Origin: UBA5216 sp043743335
Lineage (GTDB): Bacteria; Pseudomonadota; Gammaproteobacteria; Burkholderiales; SG8-41
Assembly (NCBI GenBank): GCA_043743335.1
Contig: JAYTWR010000199.1
Span: 1-64,000 of the forward strand
Length of the DNA: 64,000 bases
Direction: 5' to 3'
In this document: positions 6,599-15,885 of the stretch, piece by piece
How positions within the stretch are numbered: the first letter of the stretch is position 1
Layout of the letters: each line of letters opens with the position of its first letter
Translations under genes and position numbers: made by a program
The notes under the pieces: generated by a model
Seen by the model: only the letters and a program-made list of their open reading frames with translations
Told to the model about the DNA's origin: nothing
Databases searched by the model: none

Positions 6599-8140
6599 TT
6601 ACGCTGCTTTAGCCGTCTTGCGTTTTTTCGCAGCGGCTTCAGTGGTGTGCATCGAAGCGTATGCGGCATGGGCCGCCGATTCCGCATCGCCCACGTGCAC
6701 GGCGTAACCCATGTCTTCGAGCACGGAACCCAGCGCCGAGAGGCACAGCATGACGTTATCCGGGCGGCACGAATAGCCCATCAAACCAAAGCGCCAGATT
6801 TTGCCGGCTAGGGGGCCCAAGCCCGCGCCGATTTCGAGGCCGAATTCGTTGAGCAAACGCTTGCGCACTTCGGCTTCGTTCACACCCGGCGCGCAGTACA
6901 CGGCGTTCATTTCCGGCACTTGGTATTTCGGGTCCACGAGGAATTTGAGACCCATCGCTTCGAGGCCAGCCTTCAACGCGATGTGATGGCGCTTGTGACG
7001 CGCCCAGCAATTTTCGAGGCCTTCTTCGCGGATCAGCAGCAGCGCTTCGTGCAGGCCAAACAGTGAATTGGTCGGCGCAGTGTGGTGATAGGTGCGGGTG
7101 GTGGCGCCCCAATAGCCGAGCAGCAGATTCATGTCCATGAACCAGCTATGAATCTTATCTTTGCGGCCTTTGACGAAATCCACCACACGTTCGCTGATCG
7201 ACACCGGCGACAGGCCCGGCGTGCATGACAGGCATTTTTGGCTAGCGGAATACACCGCGTCAAATTTCCAATCGTCCACGCGCACTTCAACACCGCCGAG
7301 CGAAGTGACCGCATCAACGATGGTCAGTGCATTGTGCTTGTGCGCAATTTCAACCAGCGTTTTCGCGTCCGACAGCACGCCGGTGGAAGTCTCGGCATGC
7401 ACAAACGCCACTAGGCGCGCATCGGGATTAGCCTTCAACGCGTCTTCAAGTTTTTGCGGATCAACCGGCTCACCCCAGTTGTTTTCGACCACAATCGGCG
7501 TCGCGCCGCAACGCTCAACGTTCTCGATCATGCGGCCGCCAAACACGCCGTTGCGGCACACAATGACTTTGTCGCCGGGCGCGACCATGTTCACAAAACA
7601 AAACTCCATGCCCACCGAGCCGGGGCCGGAAATCGGAAACGTCAGCGGATTTTTGGTTTGATAGGTGTAACGCAGCAGCGCTTTCAGCTCTTCCATCATG
7701 TCCACAAACACCGGGTCGAGATAGCCGATGGCGGGCTGGCTCATGGTGGTGAGCACGCGCGGGTGAATTTCCGTCGGGCCGGGGCCGAGCAACGTGCGCT
7801 GCGGCGGGTGAAAAGAACTGATGCGTTTGGAAGGTGCGTATTCGTTGCTCATGGTGTCGCTCCCAGAGGAAGATATGTAAAGATTTTCGCCGTCCGGACG
7901 CGATTTCAGTCGGATCGGTTTGCGTGCAGTTGCGTCGTTCAAAATGTCAGTGGCGGTGATGTCGCCGCCAGTGACCTGTTCAACTTCCATCGCCCAACGC
8001 GCGGGCACATAACCGGATTTCACCCAGTTGTTGACCACCGCGCGGTCCAGGCTAAAGCGGCGCGCGACCTCGGCTTGGCTACCGAACAGTTGAACCAAGC
8101 GTTCAGCGCAGTTAGGTGGGGTTGACGGTATTGATTCCAT
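6599..8140 (-). CDS. Serine/alanine-glyoxylate-type aminotransferase with N-terminal HTH extension
   Basis: A 513-residue frame. Residues 97-513 are a class V PLP aminotransferase: PPQRTLLGPGPTEIHP, SGPGSVGMEF, VDAVTSLGG (Asp276) and SASQKC with the PLP lysine Lys302. Family members move amino groups between serine or alanine and glyoxylate. Residues 12-58 form a Cro/YdaS-like HTH (LFGSQAEVARRFSLDRAVVN then NWVKSGYVPARWA), joined without a stop. An ATG at residue 97 (position 7852) has a perfect GGGAG seven bases upstream, so the enzyme alone may also be made. A basic alanine-rich tail (AAAKKRKTAKAA) ends the protein. The product may be two isoforms, or the HTH may be a separate gene fused by loss of its stop. 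Confidence 0.85.
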   Translation of the reverse strand: MESIPSTPPNCAERLVQLFGSQAEVARRFSLDRAVVNNWVKSGYVPARWAMEVEQVTGGDITATDILNDATARKPIRLKSRPDGENLYISSSGSDTMSNEYAPSKRISSFHPPQRTLLGPGPTEIHPRVLTTMSQPAIGYLDPVFVDMMEELKALLRYTYQTKNPLTFPISGPGSVGMEFCFVNMVAPGDKVIVCRNGVFGGRMIENVERCGATPIVVENNWGEPVDPQKLEDALKANPDARLVAFVHAETSTGVLSDAKTLVEIAHKHNALTIVDAVTSLGGVEVRVDDWKFDAVYSASQKCLSCTPGLSPVSISERVVDFVKGRKDKIHSWFMDMNLLLGYWGATTRTYHHTAPTNSLFGLHEALLLIREEGLENCWARHKRHHIALKAGLEAMGLKFLVDPKYQVPEMNAVYCAPGVNEAEVRKRLLNEFGLEIGAGLGPLAGKIWRFGLMGYSCRPDNVMLCLSALGSVLEDMGYAVHVGDAESAAHAAYASMHTTEAAAKKRKTAKAA

Positions 8141-8178
8141 GGACGCAAGGATAACATGGCAAAATTATTTTGACAACT

Positions 8179-8207
8179 TGACATTACAAAATGGCGTAAA
8201 TATATAA
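8179..8207 (+). promoter_or_regulatory. Sigma-70-type promoter
   Basis: TTGACA (8179-8184), a 17-base spacer and TATATA (8202-8207). It points at the Bug gene starting at 8325, leaving a leader of about 110 bases. An IHF-like repeat overlaps the -10 element. Confidence 0.55.
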
Positions 8208-8218
8208 CCACATGATTT
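8206..8218 (-). repeat. IHF-like AT-rich dispersed repeat, copy 3 (one mismatch)
   Basis: The complement reads AATCATGTGGTTA, one mismatch from WATCARNNNNTTR. TTTTGTTA and TTATTT follow, as in other copies. It overlaps the -10 element of the promoter for the Bug gene at 8325. Confidence 0.35.
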
Positions 8219-8324
8219 TGTTATGTTATTTATTAACAACCCATCTGACACTCACCTATCAACAGCCCTTTTTCAAGAACGAAAGCCGTGGTAACGTCGC
8301 GCCACACTCACGTTGGAGCATTTA

Positions 8325-9335
8325 ATGAAACGCCATTTATTCGCTGGAGCGACGCGGATTGCAGCGTCGAGCCTGCTGTTGTCGGGGCTGATTTCGCCGT
8401 TAGCCGGTGCTGCCACGTCCGCTGCCGCCGCCACTGGCAACTACCCGAACAAACCGATCCGCCTGATTGTGCCGTTTCCCCCCGGCGGCGGCACCGATCT
8501 GGTGTCGCGCATTTTGCAACCGGCCGTGACCCATGCGTTGGGCCAGCAACTCTTAATCGACAATCGCGGCGGTGCGCAAGGCACCAGCGGCACCGCCATC
8601 GGCGCGAAGGCCAACCCGGACGGCTACACCCTCATCGTGGCCGAAATCGGCGCAACGGCGGTGGCACCGTGGATGTACGATCAGGTGCCGTTTGATGTGG
8701 CGCGCGATTTTGCGCCGATCACGCAACTGATCGAGCAGCCGTATATTGTTTCCGTGCACCCCAGCGTGCAAGCCAAAACGCTGGCGGATTTCATCAAGCT
8801 CGCGCAAGCCAAACCCAACAGCTTTAACTTCGGCTCCGGCAATGTGACTTCGCATCTGGCGCAGGAAGTGTTTTACCAAACCGCGAAAATCAAAATCACC
8901 CACATCCCGTATCGCGGCAGCGGCCCGGCGATGACGGCCGCGCTTGCCGGCGAGGTGCAAACGTTATTCTCCGGCCCCGGCGCGGCGATCCCGCAAATCC
9001 GCGCTGGCAAAATCCGCGCGCTGGCCGTCACCACCGGCAAACGCACGCGTGAACTGCCCGAACTGCCAACACTTGATGAGTCTGGCTTCAAGGGTTTTGC
9101 CATCAGTGGCTGGTACGGTTTGATGGCGCCCGCGCGCACCCCGCCCGCCATCATCACGCACCTGAATACCGTGTTCACCAAGATACTCACCGGCAGCGAT
9201 GCCGCCAAACAATTGAGTGACCGTGGCTACGATCCGTCGCCGATGGCGCCGGATGATTTCGGCAAGTTCATGCTGGCCGAGTACCAGCGCTGGGGTAAAG
9301 CCGTGAAGGCCGCGGGCGTTAAGGCGACGGATTAA
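8325..9335 (+). CDS. Tripartite tricarboxylate transporter substrate-binding protein (Bug/TctC family)
   Basis: A 336-residue protein with a signal peptide of about 35 residues ending around SAAAATGNYP. The mature part starts NKPIRLIVPFPPGGGTDLVS and includes LLIDNRGGAQGTSGTAIG, DGYTLIVAEIG and HIPYRGSGPAMTAALAGEV. The ATG at 8325 is preceded by GGAG at 8315-8318. The C-terminus is the usual MLAEYQRWGKAVKAAGVK. Its stop overlaps the stop of the convergent ornithine cyclodeaminase-family gene. A good sigma-70 promoter lies upstream. No membrane subunits accompany it. The ligand cannot be predicted. Confidence 0.9.
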   Translation: MKRHLFAGATRIAASSLLLSGLISPLAGAATSAAAATGNYPNKPIRLIVPFPPGGGTDLVSRILQPAVTHALGQQLLIDNRGGAQGTSGTAIGAKANPDGYTLIVAEIGATAVAPWMYDQVPFDVARDFAPITQLIEQPYIVSVHPSVQAKTLADFIKLAQAKPNSFNFGSGNVTSHLAQEVFYQTAKIKITHIPYRGSGPAMTAALAGEVQTLFSGPGAAIPQIRAGKIRALAVTTGKRTRELPELPTLDESGFKGFAISGWYGLMAPARTPPAIITHLNTVFTKILTGSDAAKQLSDRGYDPSPMAPDDFGKFMLAEYQRWGKAVKAAGVKATD

Positions 9336-10429
9336 TTGCGTATATCCTGCAAAAACCACTCGGTCGGCAGTTCATGGCCGAGCTTGGCGGCCTTGGCTTT
9401 TTGATACACCAGCCCGCCCACGGATGAAAACTGCACGCCCCAATTGCCAATCGTGCGGTAGTGGGTAATTTGGTCGGGGCTGGTGCGGCCCGGCGCTTTG
9501 CCGGAAATCACATCCGTATACACCGGCCACTGGCCGAGCTTGAGGTTTTTGGTGGCGCGCGGCAGGCGTTTTTGCTGCGCCTCCGTGCCCATGACATACG
9601 CGCCCAAACTGCCGCCTATGCCTTTGCGGAACATATCGCTTTCCGGCAGCGGCAAACCTTCTTTGCCCTGCTGCACTTTCACCTCAAAACGCGCAGCTAC
9701 CTCGGCTGAAATTTCATGCGGGCCAAGGTTGACCACGTGCATGCCGGGTTCGAGCCACGAGGCGTCGACGGTGGGTGTGATGCTGTCTGTGCAAGTGGAC
9801 AGAATATCCACGCCGCGCACCGCCTCGCGTACCGTATCGACCGGTACGACTTCAAGGTCGAGCGCCTTCGACATTTCGGCCGCGTATCGGTTGCGATTGT
9901 CCGGGTTGCGGCTGAACACCTTGACCTTCTTCAGCTTGCACACTACGGCGTAGGCTTCGAGAAACGTGCGCGCCATACCACCGGAACCGATCATACCCAC
10001 GGTGCTTGCGTCCTCGCGCGCCAACAGCCGCGTGCCGATGCCCGCAGCACCCCCAACGCGCATATGCTGCATGTTGCCGTCGTTCATGATCGCCAGCGGC
10101 TCGCCGTTGCGCGAACTATACAGAATCACCAGCCCACAAAATGTGCCCGGCTGCACGCAATATTTGTTCTCCGACACGGAGCCATCTGCGCCTACCGGCC
10201 AGTGCACAATGTCTGACTTGAGGCGCACCGCGTAATAGCCGCCGCTGGCCCCCTCGACCGTGCCAAAGCGGTAATAGCCGTCTTCGCGCTCGCACGGCAC
10301 ATAGGTGTCAATGCGCGGACGAAAAATCGCCTCGCCCTTGAGCAGCCCACGGAAAGCCGCTTCCTGCACCTCGATGCACTCGCGCATGTTGAGGATTTGG
10401 GCGACTACGTCGTTGTTGATCATCAACAT
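9332..10429 (-). CDS. Ornithine cyclodeaminase/mu-crystallin family protein
   Basis: A 365-residue NAD(P)-dependent enzyme. The Rossmann motif is TVGMIGSGGMARTFLEAYAV (about residues 143-162), with VKVFSRNPDNRNRYA and DILSTCTDSITP after it and HVVNLGPHE near residue 235. Known members convert ornithine to proline, or act as ketimine reductases and amino acid dehydrogenases in siderophore or opine-like metabolism. The substrate is not clear, and the C-terminal 80 residues are unlike ornithine cyclodeaminase itself. It converges on the Bug gene with the stop codons overlapping (TTAA), leaving no room for a terminator. Confidence 0.8.
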   Translation of the reverse strand: MLMINNDVVAQILNMRECIEVQEAAFRGLLKGEAIFRPRIDTYVPCEREDGYYRFGTVEGASGGYYAVRLKSDIVHWPVGADGSVSENKYCVQPGTFCGLVILYSSRNGEPLAIMNDGNMQHMRVGGAAGIGTRLLAREDASTVGMIGSGGMARTFLEAYAVVCKLKKVKVFSRNPDNRNRYAAEMSKALDLEVVPVDTVREAVRGVDILSTCTDSITPTVDASWLEPGMHVVNLGPHEISAEVAARFEVKVQQGKEGLPLPESDMFRKGIGGSLGAYVMGTEAQQKRLPRATKNLKLGQWPVYTDVISGKAPGRTSPDQITHYRTIGNWGVQFSSVGGLVYQKAKAAKLGHELPTEWFLQDIRN

Positions 10430-10444
10430 GAGAAATGCTTAGCG

Positions 10445-10457
10445 TAAGCGCTTGATT
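10445..10457 (-). repeat. IHF-like AT-rich dispersed repeat, copy 4
   Basis: The complement reads AATCAAGCGCTTA, an exact WATCAANNNNTTR match, but the N4 (GCGC) differs from the family's usual WTAG. It lies just upstream of the ornithine cyclodeaminase-family gene. Confidence 0.35.
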
Positions 10458-10640
10458 TTGTATTCAACTTTGCCATTGCCATGAGCTTAATACCAGTGGG
10501 TTTCTGCATTGACGAGGCTGCTGGGTTCCAGACGCGCGCGCCCAAAACCCTTCGCGATGGTTTCAACATTCAGCAACGACGGAGCAACGCTAATCCTAGC
10601 GCTATCCTATGAAATTGTCGTTACCGACGCAACGTCGGCG

Positions 10641-13205
10641 TCAGGCTGCCTTGCGCGCCCTGGGCGCTTTCTTGGCGGCTGGCGCGGGCTTTTTCGCTTT
10701 CGCCGCTGTCGCTGTCTTGCCCCCCGCCTTAGCCTCACGCGGCGCAAACTCAAACGACACCTTGCCCTCCGCCCCGCGCGCCAAAAACGCTGAGAAAGGA
10801 CGCCCCTTCTTGCTGATAAATTTATGCAGCAAATCCGTCTTGCCTTCTTTCAAAAGCTTTACCACCTGCTCCGGCTCTATATTGCGCTGAAGAATGATTT
10901 TGCCGGTGCGGAAATCGCAGGTGCGCGGCTGTGCAGCGGATTTTTCGCACACATAAGCCATGCCATGGTCGTAGACCTGACTGCCGCACTTGGGGCACGT
11001 GCCCATGGGTTCTTTTCCACTGAAATCGACGGGCTCGGCGTTTTCGCCGCCGCCTTGGCCGAAATCAAATTCAAACTTGAACTCATCGGTGAGCTTGATG
11101 ACGGCGGCGAACGGGCGCCCCAAGCGGCTGCGGAAACCCTGTAGCGGGCCGATGCTCTTTTTGACAAAAAGTTCGTCGATTTCCGCCGGTTCAAACTGCC
11201 GCCCGGCGAGGATGCGCCACAGCGAAAACTCACATTTGTCGCACTGGAATTTTTTGTAATTTTCTTTCACGGTGCCACCACACGACGGGCACTTGCCCTG
11301 CAACGTGGCGTAATCGCCGGGCACGGTTTCACTTTCGTGCGCCTTGGCGCGCTCGACGATGTGGCGAGTCATTTTGGCGATTTCCTTCATGAAGGTATCG
11401 CGCTTTAACTTGCCTTGCTCCATTTCCTTTAACTTGAATTCCCACTCGCCGGTCATTTCGGGCGATGCCAACTCAGGAATTTCCAACCCGCGCAACAGCG
11501 TGATCAGTGAAAACGCTTTAGGCATGGCTTGTAGTTCGCGCCCATTGCGGATGACGTATTCTTCAGCAAGCAGCTTTTCGATAATGACCGCGCGCGTGGC
11601 TGGCGTGCCGAGGCCGCGTTCTTTCATGGCGTCGCGCAGTTCTTCGTCTTCCACCAGTTTGCCCGCACCTTCCATTGCCGAAAGCAGCGTGGCTTCGTTA
11701 AAGCGCGCGGGCGGCTTGGTTTGCGTGGCGAGCACGGTGATGTCTTCGGTTTTGGCCTTCTCGCCTTTTTTCACCGCCACCAGATTGGGCGAGTCGCCGT
11801 CTTCCGCAGCGGCTTTGCCGTGCACTTCCAGCCAGCCGGCGTTGACCAGCACTTTGCCTTCGCTTTTGAAGGCCTCTTTTTCGACGCGCGTGATGCGCGT
11901 GGTCACCAAATATTCCGCGCTCGGATAAAACACCGCGAGGAACTGGCGCACCACCAAGTCGTACAATTTTTGCTCAACTTCGTTGAGCGCCTTGGGTGCC
12001 TGCGGGGTCGGGATAATCGCAAAGTGGTCTGAAATTTTTGCGTTATTAAAAATGCGCTTGTTGGGCTTGACCCAACCTTGCTTTAAAATCTTTTTCGCCA
12101 AGGGTGCGTACGGCGTGCCCGACATTTCTTCGAGCGTGGTTTTTACCGTATCCAGATAATCTTCCGGCAGTGCGCGAGCATCCGTCCGCGGGTAGGTTAG
12201 TACTTTGTGTTTTTCGTACAGCGACTGCGCAATGGACAGCGTGGTGCGTGCACTGAATCCAAACCGTCCGTTGGCAGCGCGCTGCAAGCTCGTCAAATCA
12301 AACAACAACGGCGAAGCTTGCGTGGTGGGTTTGCTTTCTTCTTCAATCTCGCCGGGCTTGCCTTCACATTTGACCTTGATCGCCTCGGCGCGTTTGGCGT
12401 CCCAGAGGCGCTCGGCACGCAGGTCAGCTTCGGGCTCGCCTGCTTTGGCGTCGTCCTTCGGGTCTTTCTTTGCCTTGGCGAATTTCTCGTCGATCCAGCG
12501 GCCTGCGTATTGGCCTTCGGTAACGCCAAATGTGCCGTGTACTTCCCAATAATCTTTCGGCACGAAGCGTTTGATTTTCTCTTCGCGCTCAACCAAGATC
12601 GCCAGCGTCGGCGTTTGCACGCGGCCCACGGGCGTTTTGTGAAAGCCGCCGCTCTTTGAGTTAAACGCGGTCATCGCGCGCGTGCCATTGATACCCACCA
12701 GCCAGTCGGATTCCGACCGGCAAATCGCGGCATCGGCCAGCGGACGCATTTCTTCGTCAGTGCGCAGGTGCTTGAAGCCTTCCTTGATTGAGCCGGCGGT
12801 CATGGATTGCAACCACAGCCGCTTGACCGGTTTTTTGCTACCGGCGTGGCTGGCGATGTAGCGGAAAATCAGCTCGCCTTCGCGCCCGGCGTCGCAGGCG
12901 TTGATGACGCCGGTGACATCTTTGCGCTTTAATAATTTGGTCAGCAGCTTCAGGCGCGGTTCGGATTTCTCGATCGGCAGCAGATCAAAATGCGGCGGAA
13001 TCACCGGCAGGTTGGCAAACGACCATTTGCCGCGTTTGACCTCGAATTCGTCCGGCACGGCAATTTGCACCAAGTGGCCGACGGCCGAGGACAACACAAA
13101 ATCGTCACTTTCAAAGTAATCATCATGGCGCTTAAAGCCACCCAGCACGCGCGCAATATCGCCGGCAACTGAGGGCTTCTCAGCGATAATTAGTTGTTTT
13201 GACAT
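10641..13205 (-). CDS. topB: DNA topoisomerase III
   Basis: An 854-residue type IA topoisomerase. TOPRIM is at the N-terminus (LIIAEKPSVAGDIARVLGG, INACDAGREGELIFRYI). The nicking tyrosine is Tyr338 in VLTYPRTDARALP. HKTPVGRVQTPTLAILVERE and GLGTPATRAVIIEKLL are conserved core motifs. Cysteine zinc motifs lie at CPSCGGTVKENYKKFQCDKC and CPKCGSQVYDHGMAYVC, and the protein ends in a basic lysine/alanine tail. It unlinks single-stranded DNA and precatenanes during replication and repair. The length is greater than E. coli TopB because of the zinc modules and tail. It is the third minus-strand gene after the LysM protein and dprA, an order common in Burkholderiales. Confidence 0.95.
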   Translation of the reverse strand: MSKQLIIAEKPSVAGDIARVLGGFKRHDDYFESDDFVLSSAVGHLVQIAVPDEFEVKRGKWSFANLPVIPPHFDLLPIEKSEPRLKLLTKLLKRKDVTGVINACDAGREGELIFRYIASHAGSKKPVKRLWLQSMTAGSIKEGFKHLRTDEEMRPLADAAICRSESDWLVGINGTRAMTAFNSKSGGFHKTPVGRVQTPTLAILVEREEKIKRFVPKDYWEVHGTFGVTEGQYAGRWIDEKFAKAKKDPKDDAKAGEPEADLRAERLWDAKRAEAIKVKCEGKPGEIEEESKPTTQASPLLFDLTSLQRAANGRFGFSARTTLSIAQSLYEKHKVLTYPRTDARALPEDYLDTVKTTLEEMSGTPYAPLAKKILKQGWVKPNKRIFNNAKISDHFAIIPTPQAPKALNEVEQKLYDLVVRQFLAVFYPSAEYLVTTRITRVEKEAFKSEGKVLVNAGWLEVHGKAAAEDGDSPNLVAVKKGEKAKTEDITVLATQTKPPARFNEATLLSAMEGAGKLVEDEELRDAMKERGLGTPATRAVIIEKLLAEEYVIRNGRELQAMPKAFSLITLLRGLEIPELASPEMTGEWEFKLKEMEQGKLKRDTFMKEIAKMTRHIVERAKAHESETVPGDYATLQGKCPSCGGTVKENYKKFQCDKCEFSLWRILAGRQFEPAEIDELFVKKSIGPLQGFRSRLGRPFAAVIKLTDEFKFEFDFGQGGGENAEPVDFSGKEPMGTCPKCGSQVYDHGMAYVCEKSAAQPRTCDFRTGKIILQRNIEPEQVVKLLKEGKTDLLHKFISKKGRPFSAFLARGAEGKVSFEFAPREAKAGGKTATAAKAKKPAPAAKKAPRARKAA

Positions 13206-13374
13206 GGTTTTTTGGGGGCGCCCATACTGTAAGCCGCGAAAATTCGCGGAAGGTCACCGCACGGTGCGGTGTAAAAAGAGGCGCAGATAATAAGAACAAA
13301 GCGGGCGCTAACGCAAGCAACCCTGTCACAGTCAGGCGCATTCCGCTTGCCCGGCATGTAAAAAAACTCAATAA

Positions 13375-13387
13375 AAACAATTAGTTA
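13375..13387 (+). repeat. IHF-like AT-rich dispersed repeat, copy 5 (one mismatch)
   Basis: AAACAATTAGTTA inside TCAATAAAAACAATTAG. Its last three bases are the complement of the dprA stop codon, so the repeat begins exactly at the end of that gene. Confidence 0.5.
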
Positions 13388-14458
13388 TTGAATCCTTTGC
13401 CACAGACCGCCCGGCAGGCCGGCGACGGCCCCTTCCAGCTCTAACTCGGTCAAACTGGCGCTGACTTCATGCACCGGCAGGCCGGCGCGGCCCGCGAGGG
13501 TGTCGATATCGCAGGGGTCGAACGCCATATGCGCCAGCAGCGGGTTGCTGCTGCTAACGGCCTTGGTTGCCCCGCCAGCGGGTACCGGCAGGCGCAGCTC
13601 GCTCAGGATGTCCGCCGCGTCGTCCACCAGCTTGGCACCCTGTTTAATCAGCACGTGGCAGCCCTTAGACAGGGTGGAGTGAATCGAGCCGGGTATGGCG
13701 AAAACGTCTTTGCCCAACTCGTTGCTCAGGCGCGCGGTAATCAGTGAACCGCTCGACAGCGCGGCTTCGACCACCAAACAGCCGCGCGTCATGCCGCTAA
13801 TCAGCCGGTTGCGACGCGGAAAGTTGGCCGCCAGCGGCGGCGTGCCCAACGCGAATTCAGAAATAATAAGGCCCTTGTCGGCAATGGCATGCGCGAGATC
13901 ACGATTGCGTGCGGGATAGACCTTGTCGAGCCCGGTGCCGACGATGGCAATGGTCGAAGACAACCCGGCCAGCCCGCCGCGATGTGCGGCAGCGTCAATG
14001 CCCAGCGCCATGCCGCTGACGACGCATAGCCCCGCGTTACTCAAGGCGGTGGCAAAGGCCTCTGCCGTGAGTTTGCCCTGCGCGGTGGCGTTGCGGCTGC
14101 CGACCACGGCTATTGCTGGGTGATTCAGCAGTTCAAGCCGGCCTTTGGCGTAAATGAGGGGTGGGGGATCGGGCGTTTGCAGTAGCGCCTGCGGGTATTG
14201 CGCATCCGCCAAAGTGACGACATGGTTGTTGCTGTCGGCCAGCCAAGTTTCGACGGTGGATAACTCGCCGTGTAGCGTGCCGTCGAGTAGGGCATCGGCG
14301 ATTTTCCCGCTAACCACTGCGGTGAGCGCCGTGCGACTGGCTCCCAGCACTTGTTCCGGGCCGCCAAAGGCCAACAGCAGTTTGCGAAACGCTTCGCCGC
14401 CCAAGCCCGCCGTCAGTGACAGGCGCAGCCAAGCCGATAAATCAGGGGCAAGCGGCAT
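13385..14458 (-). CDS. dprA: DNA-processing protein DprA
   Basis: A 357-residue protein. A SAM-like helical N-terminus (residues 1-65) is followed by a Rossmann DprA/Smf domain with AIAVVGSRNATAQGK, VVSGMALGIDAAAHRGGL, GTGLDKVYPARNRDLA and FPRRNRLISGM. A winged-helix C-terminus (about 300-357, CDIDTLAGRAGLPVHEVSA) closes it. DprA loads RecA onto incoming single-stranded DNA during natural transformation. It follows the LysM protein gene by 57 bases and precedes topB. The stop lies inside an IHF-like repeat. Confidence 0.95.
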   Translation of the reverse strand: MPLAPDLSAWLRLSLTAGLGGEAFRKLLLAFGGPEQVLGASRTALTAVVSGKIADALLDGTLHGELSTVETWLADSNNHVVTLADAQYPQALLQTPDPPPLIYAKGRLELLNHPAIAVVGSRNATAQGKLTAEAFATALSNAGLCVVSGMALGIDAAAHRGGLAGLSSTIAIVGTGLDKVYPARNRDLAHAIADKGLIISEFALGTPPLAANFPRRNRLISGMTRGCLVVEAALSSGSLITARLSNELGKDVFAIPGSIHSTLSKGCHVLIKQGAKLVDDAADILSELRLPVPAGGATKAVSSSNPLLAHMAFDPCDIDTLAGRAGLPVHEVSASLTELELEGAVAGLPGGLWQRIQ

Positions 14459-14515
14459 GGGATACCCCGCACCGACCGGACGCAGGACGCCAAGCCGGCA
14501 AAATGCCTAGAAAAA

Positions 14516-15667
14516 TCAAGGCGTTGTGACGACATCGTCTATGGCCACCGGCAATTTCGACTGCATCACCAAACCGAATGACGCACGCTCAAACGCGCGG
14601 AATATCATCACGAGGCCGTAGCGCTCCTCCGGAAGGTTGGCAATATCCGCTTCGGTAATGGGCTTTTGCGTACTGAAAACCGGGCTATCGCGCACATTGA
14701 GTTGCTCTTCATAATAAGTCCGCCGGCCGTCGCTACCGGTGGGTCCGGTGCGGCCTAACATGGCACTCGTGCGCAATGCGTAGCGCGAGTTGGCCGGACT
14801 GCGATAGAGCGCGAGGACATGCCCGGCTTCGAGACCATCTTTAGAGCCTTTAGACAGCGACACCACGGAATAGCGGCCCGTCTCGTACAGATTGTCGTTC
14901 AGCGACATGACACGGCCTTTGACTTGACTTGCGGGCGCGCGAGGCACATAGGCAAACACGGGCACTTCCTTGACAATCGCCACCAAGCTGTCGCCGGTGT
15001 AGATTTCTTGCGTCGATTTGAGAATTTCGACACGGCTGATCTCGCCGAATTGGCGCACGCGCGCCTCGCCCAAGTACAGTCCGAGATAGCCCAATGTGGC
15101 ACCCGTGTCGGGATCAATCAGTTTGTCGCCACGGCGATAAATGTGCCAGTTGTCGCCCCGATCTTTCTGCAGCCCTTTGACATAGGCGATATTGCCCGCA
15201 CCTACCACCACACGCGACTCTTCGGTCGCGATGATTTTCGGTGCGCTGTCGAGCTCATTTTCGGCGAGGACCATCGGTCGCGAAATGAAAGCCTCAATGG
15301 CCGACGGTGGTATGGTCGGCACGACGTCTTTGATGTCTTCGGTGCGCACGCGTGGCACCATGGCCACCGTTTCCACCCGCAGGCGGCCAGTGGCGCGGTC
15401 CAGAACCAACACATCGCCCGGAAAAATACGGTGCGGATTGCGAATTTGTTGACGATTCAAATCCCACAACTGCGGCCAGTTCCACGGCTTGTCGAGATAG
15501 CGCCCGGAAATGCCCCACAGCGTGTCGCCGCGCTCCACGGTATAGCGGTCGGGCGCATCAGGCTTGAGATCTTTCAGTGCCTGCGCCGCAGCGCTGCCGG
15601 CGAACATCAATGACGCGGCGGCGGCAAAGGGCAGCAGCAGCGATATAATGCGGTTCTTCATGAACAT
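14516..15667 (-). CDS. LysM-domain secreted protein
   Basis: A 383-residue protein with a signal peptide (MFMKNRIISLLLPFAAAASL, cleavage after AGSAAAQA). One LysM module is at about residues 40-95 (YTVERGDTLWGISGRYLDKP, IRNPHRIFPGDVLVLD), which binds peptidoglycan. The remaining 290 residues are conserved beta-rich sequence found next to dprA in Betaproteobacteria, without a known activity. AGAGGTG lies five bases before the first ATG. It is the first gene of the minus-strand run to topB and diverges from def across 218 bases. Confidence 0.85.
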   Translation of the reverse strand: MFMKNRIISLLLPFAAAASLMFAGSAAAQALKDLKPDAPDRYTVERGDTLWGISGRYLDKPWNWPQLWDLNRQQIRNPHRIFPGDVLVLDRATGRLRVETVAMVPRVRTEDIKDVVPTIPPSAIEAFISRPMVLAENELDSAPKIIATEESRVVVGAGNIAYVKGLQKDRGDNWHIYRRGDKLIDPDTGATLGYLGLYLGEARVRQFGEISRVEILKSTQEIYTGDSLVAIVKEVPVFAYVPRAPASQVKGRVMSLNDNLYETGRYSVVSLSKGSKDGLEAGHVLALYRSPANSRYALRTSAMLGRTGPTGSDGRRTYYEEQLNVRDSPVFSTQKPITEADIANLPEERYGLVMIFRAFERASFGLVMQSKLPVAIDDVVTTP

Positions 15668-15885
15668 AGTGACACCTCTATGGAATTGACGACAGCCTGC
15701 GGATGGTTCGCGGGTAGTTCTCCGAAGACCGCCTCAGCCGACTGTTACCGCCCGGCAAAGCCTAATTTGGGTCATGCGCTTGGCCGCACACGCAACCACA
15801 GCTTGTTGCACATGTGTTGTACTGGCGCAACATGATACTTTGGATTAAATTCTGCATCTAGTTACTTATATTAGCAAGACTTTTT

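Noticed and set aside
15850..15880. An IHF-like repeat upstream of def (TTCTGCATCTAGTTACTTA)
   Set aside because: Only TAGTTA is shared and the WATCAR half is missing.
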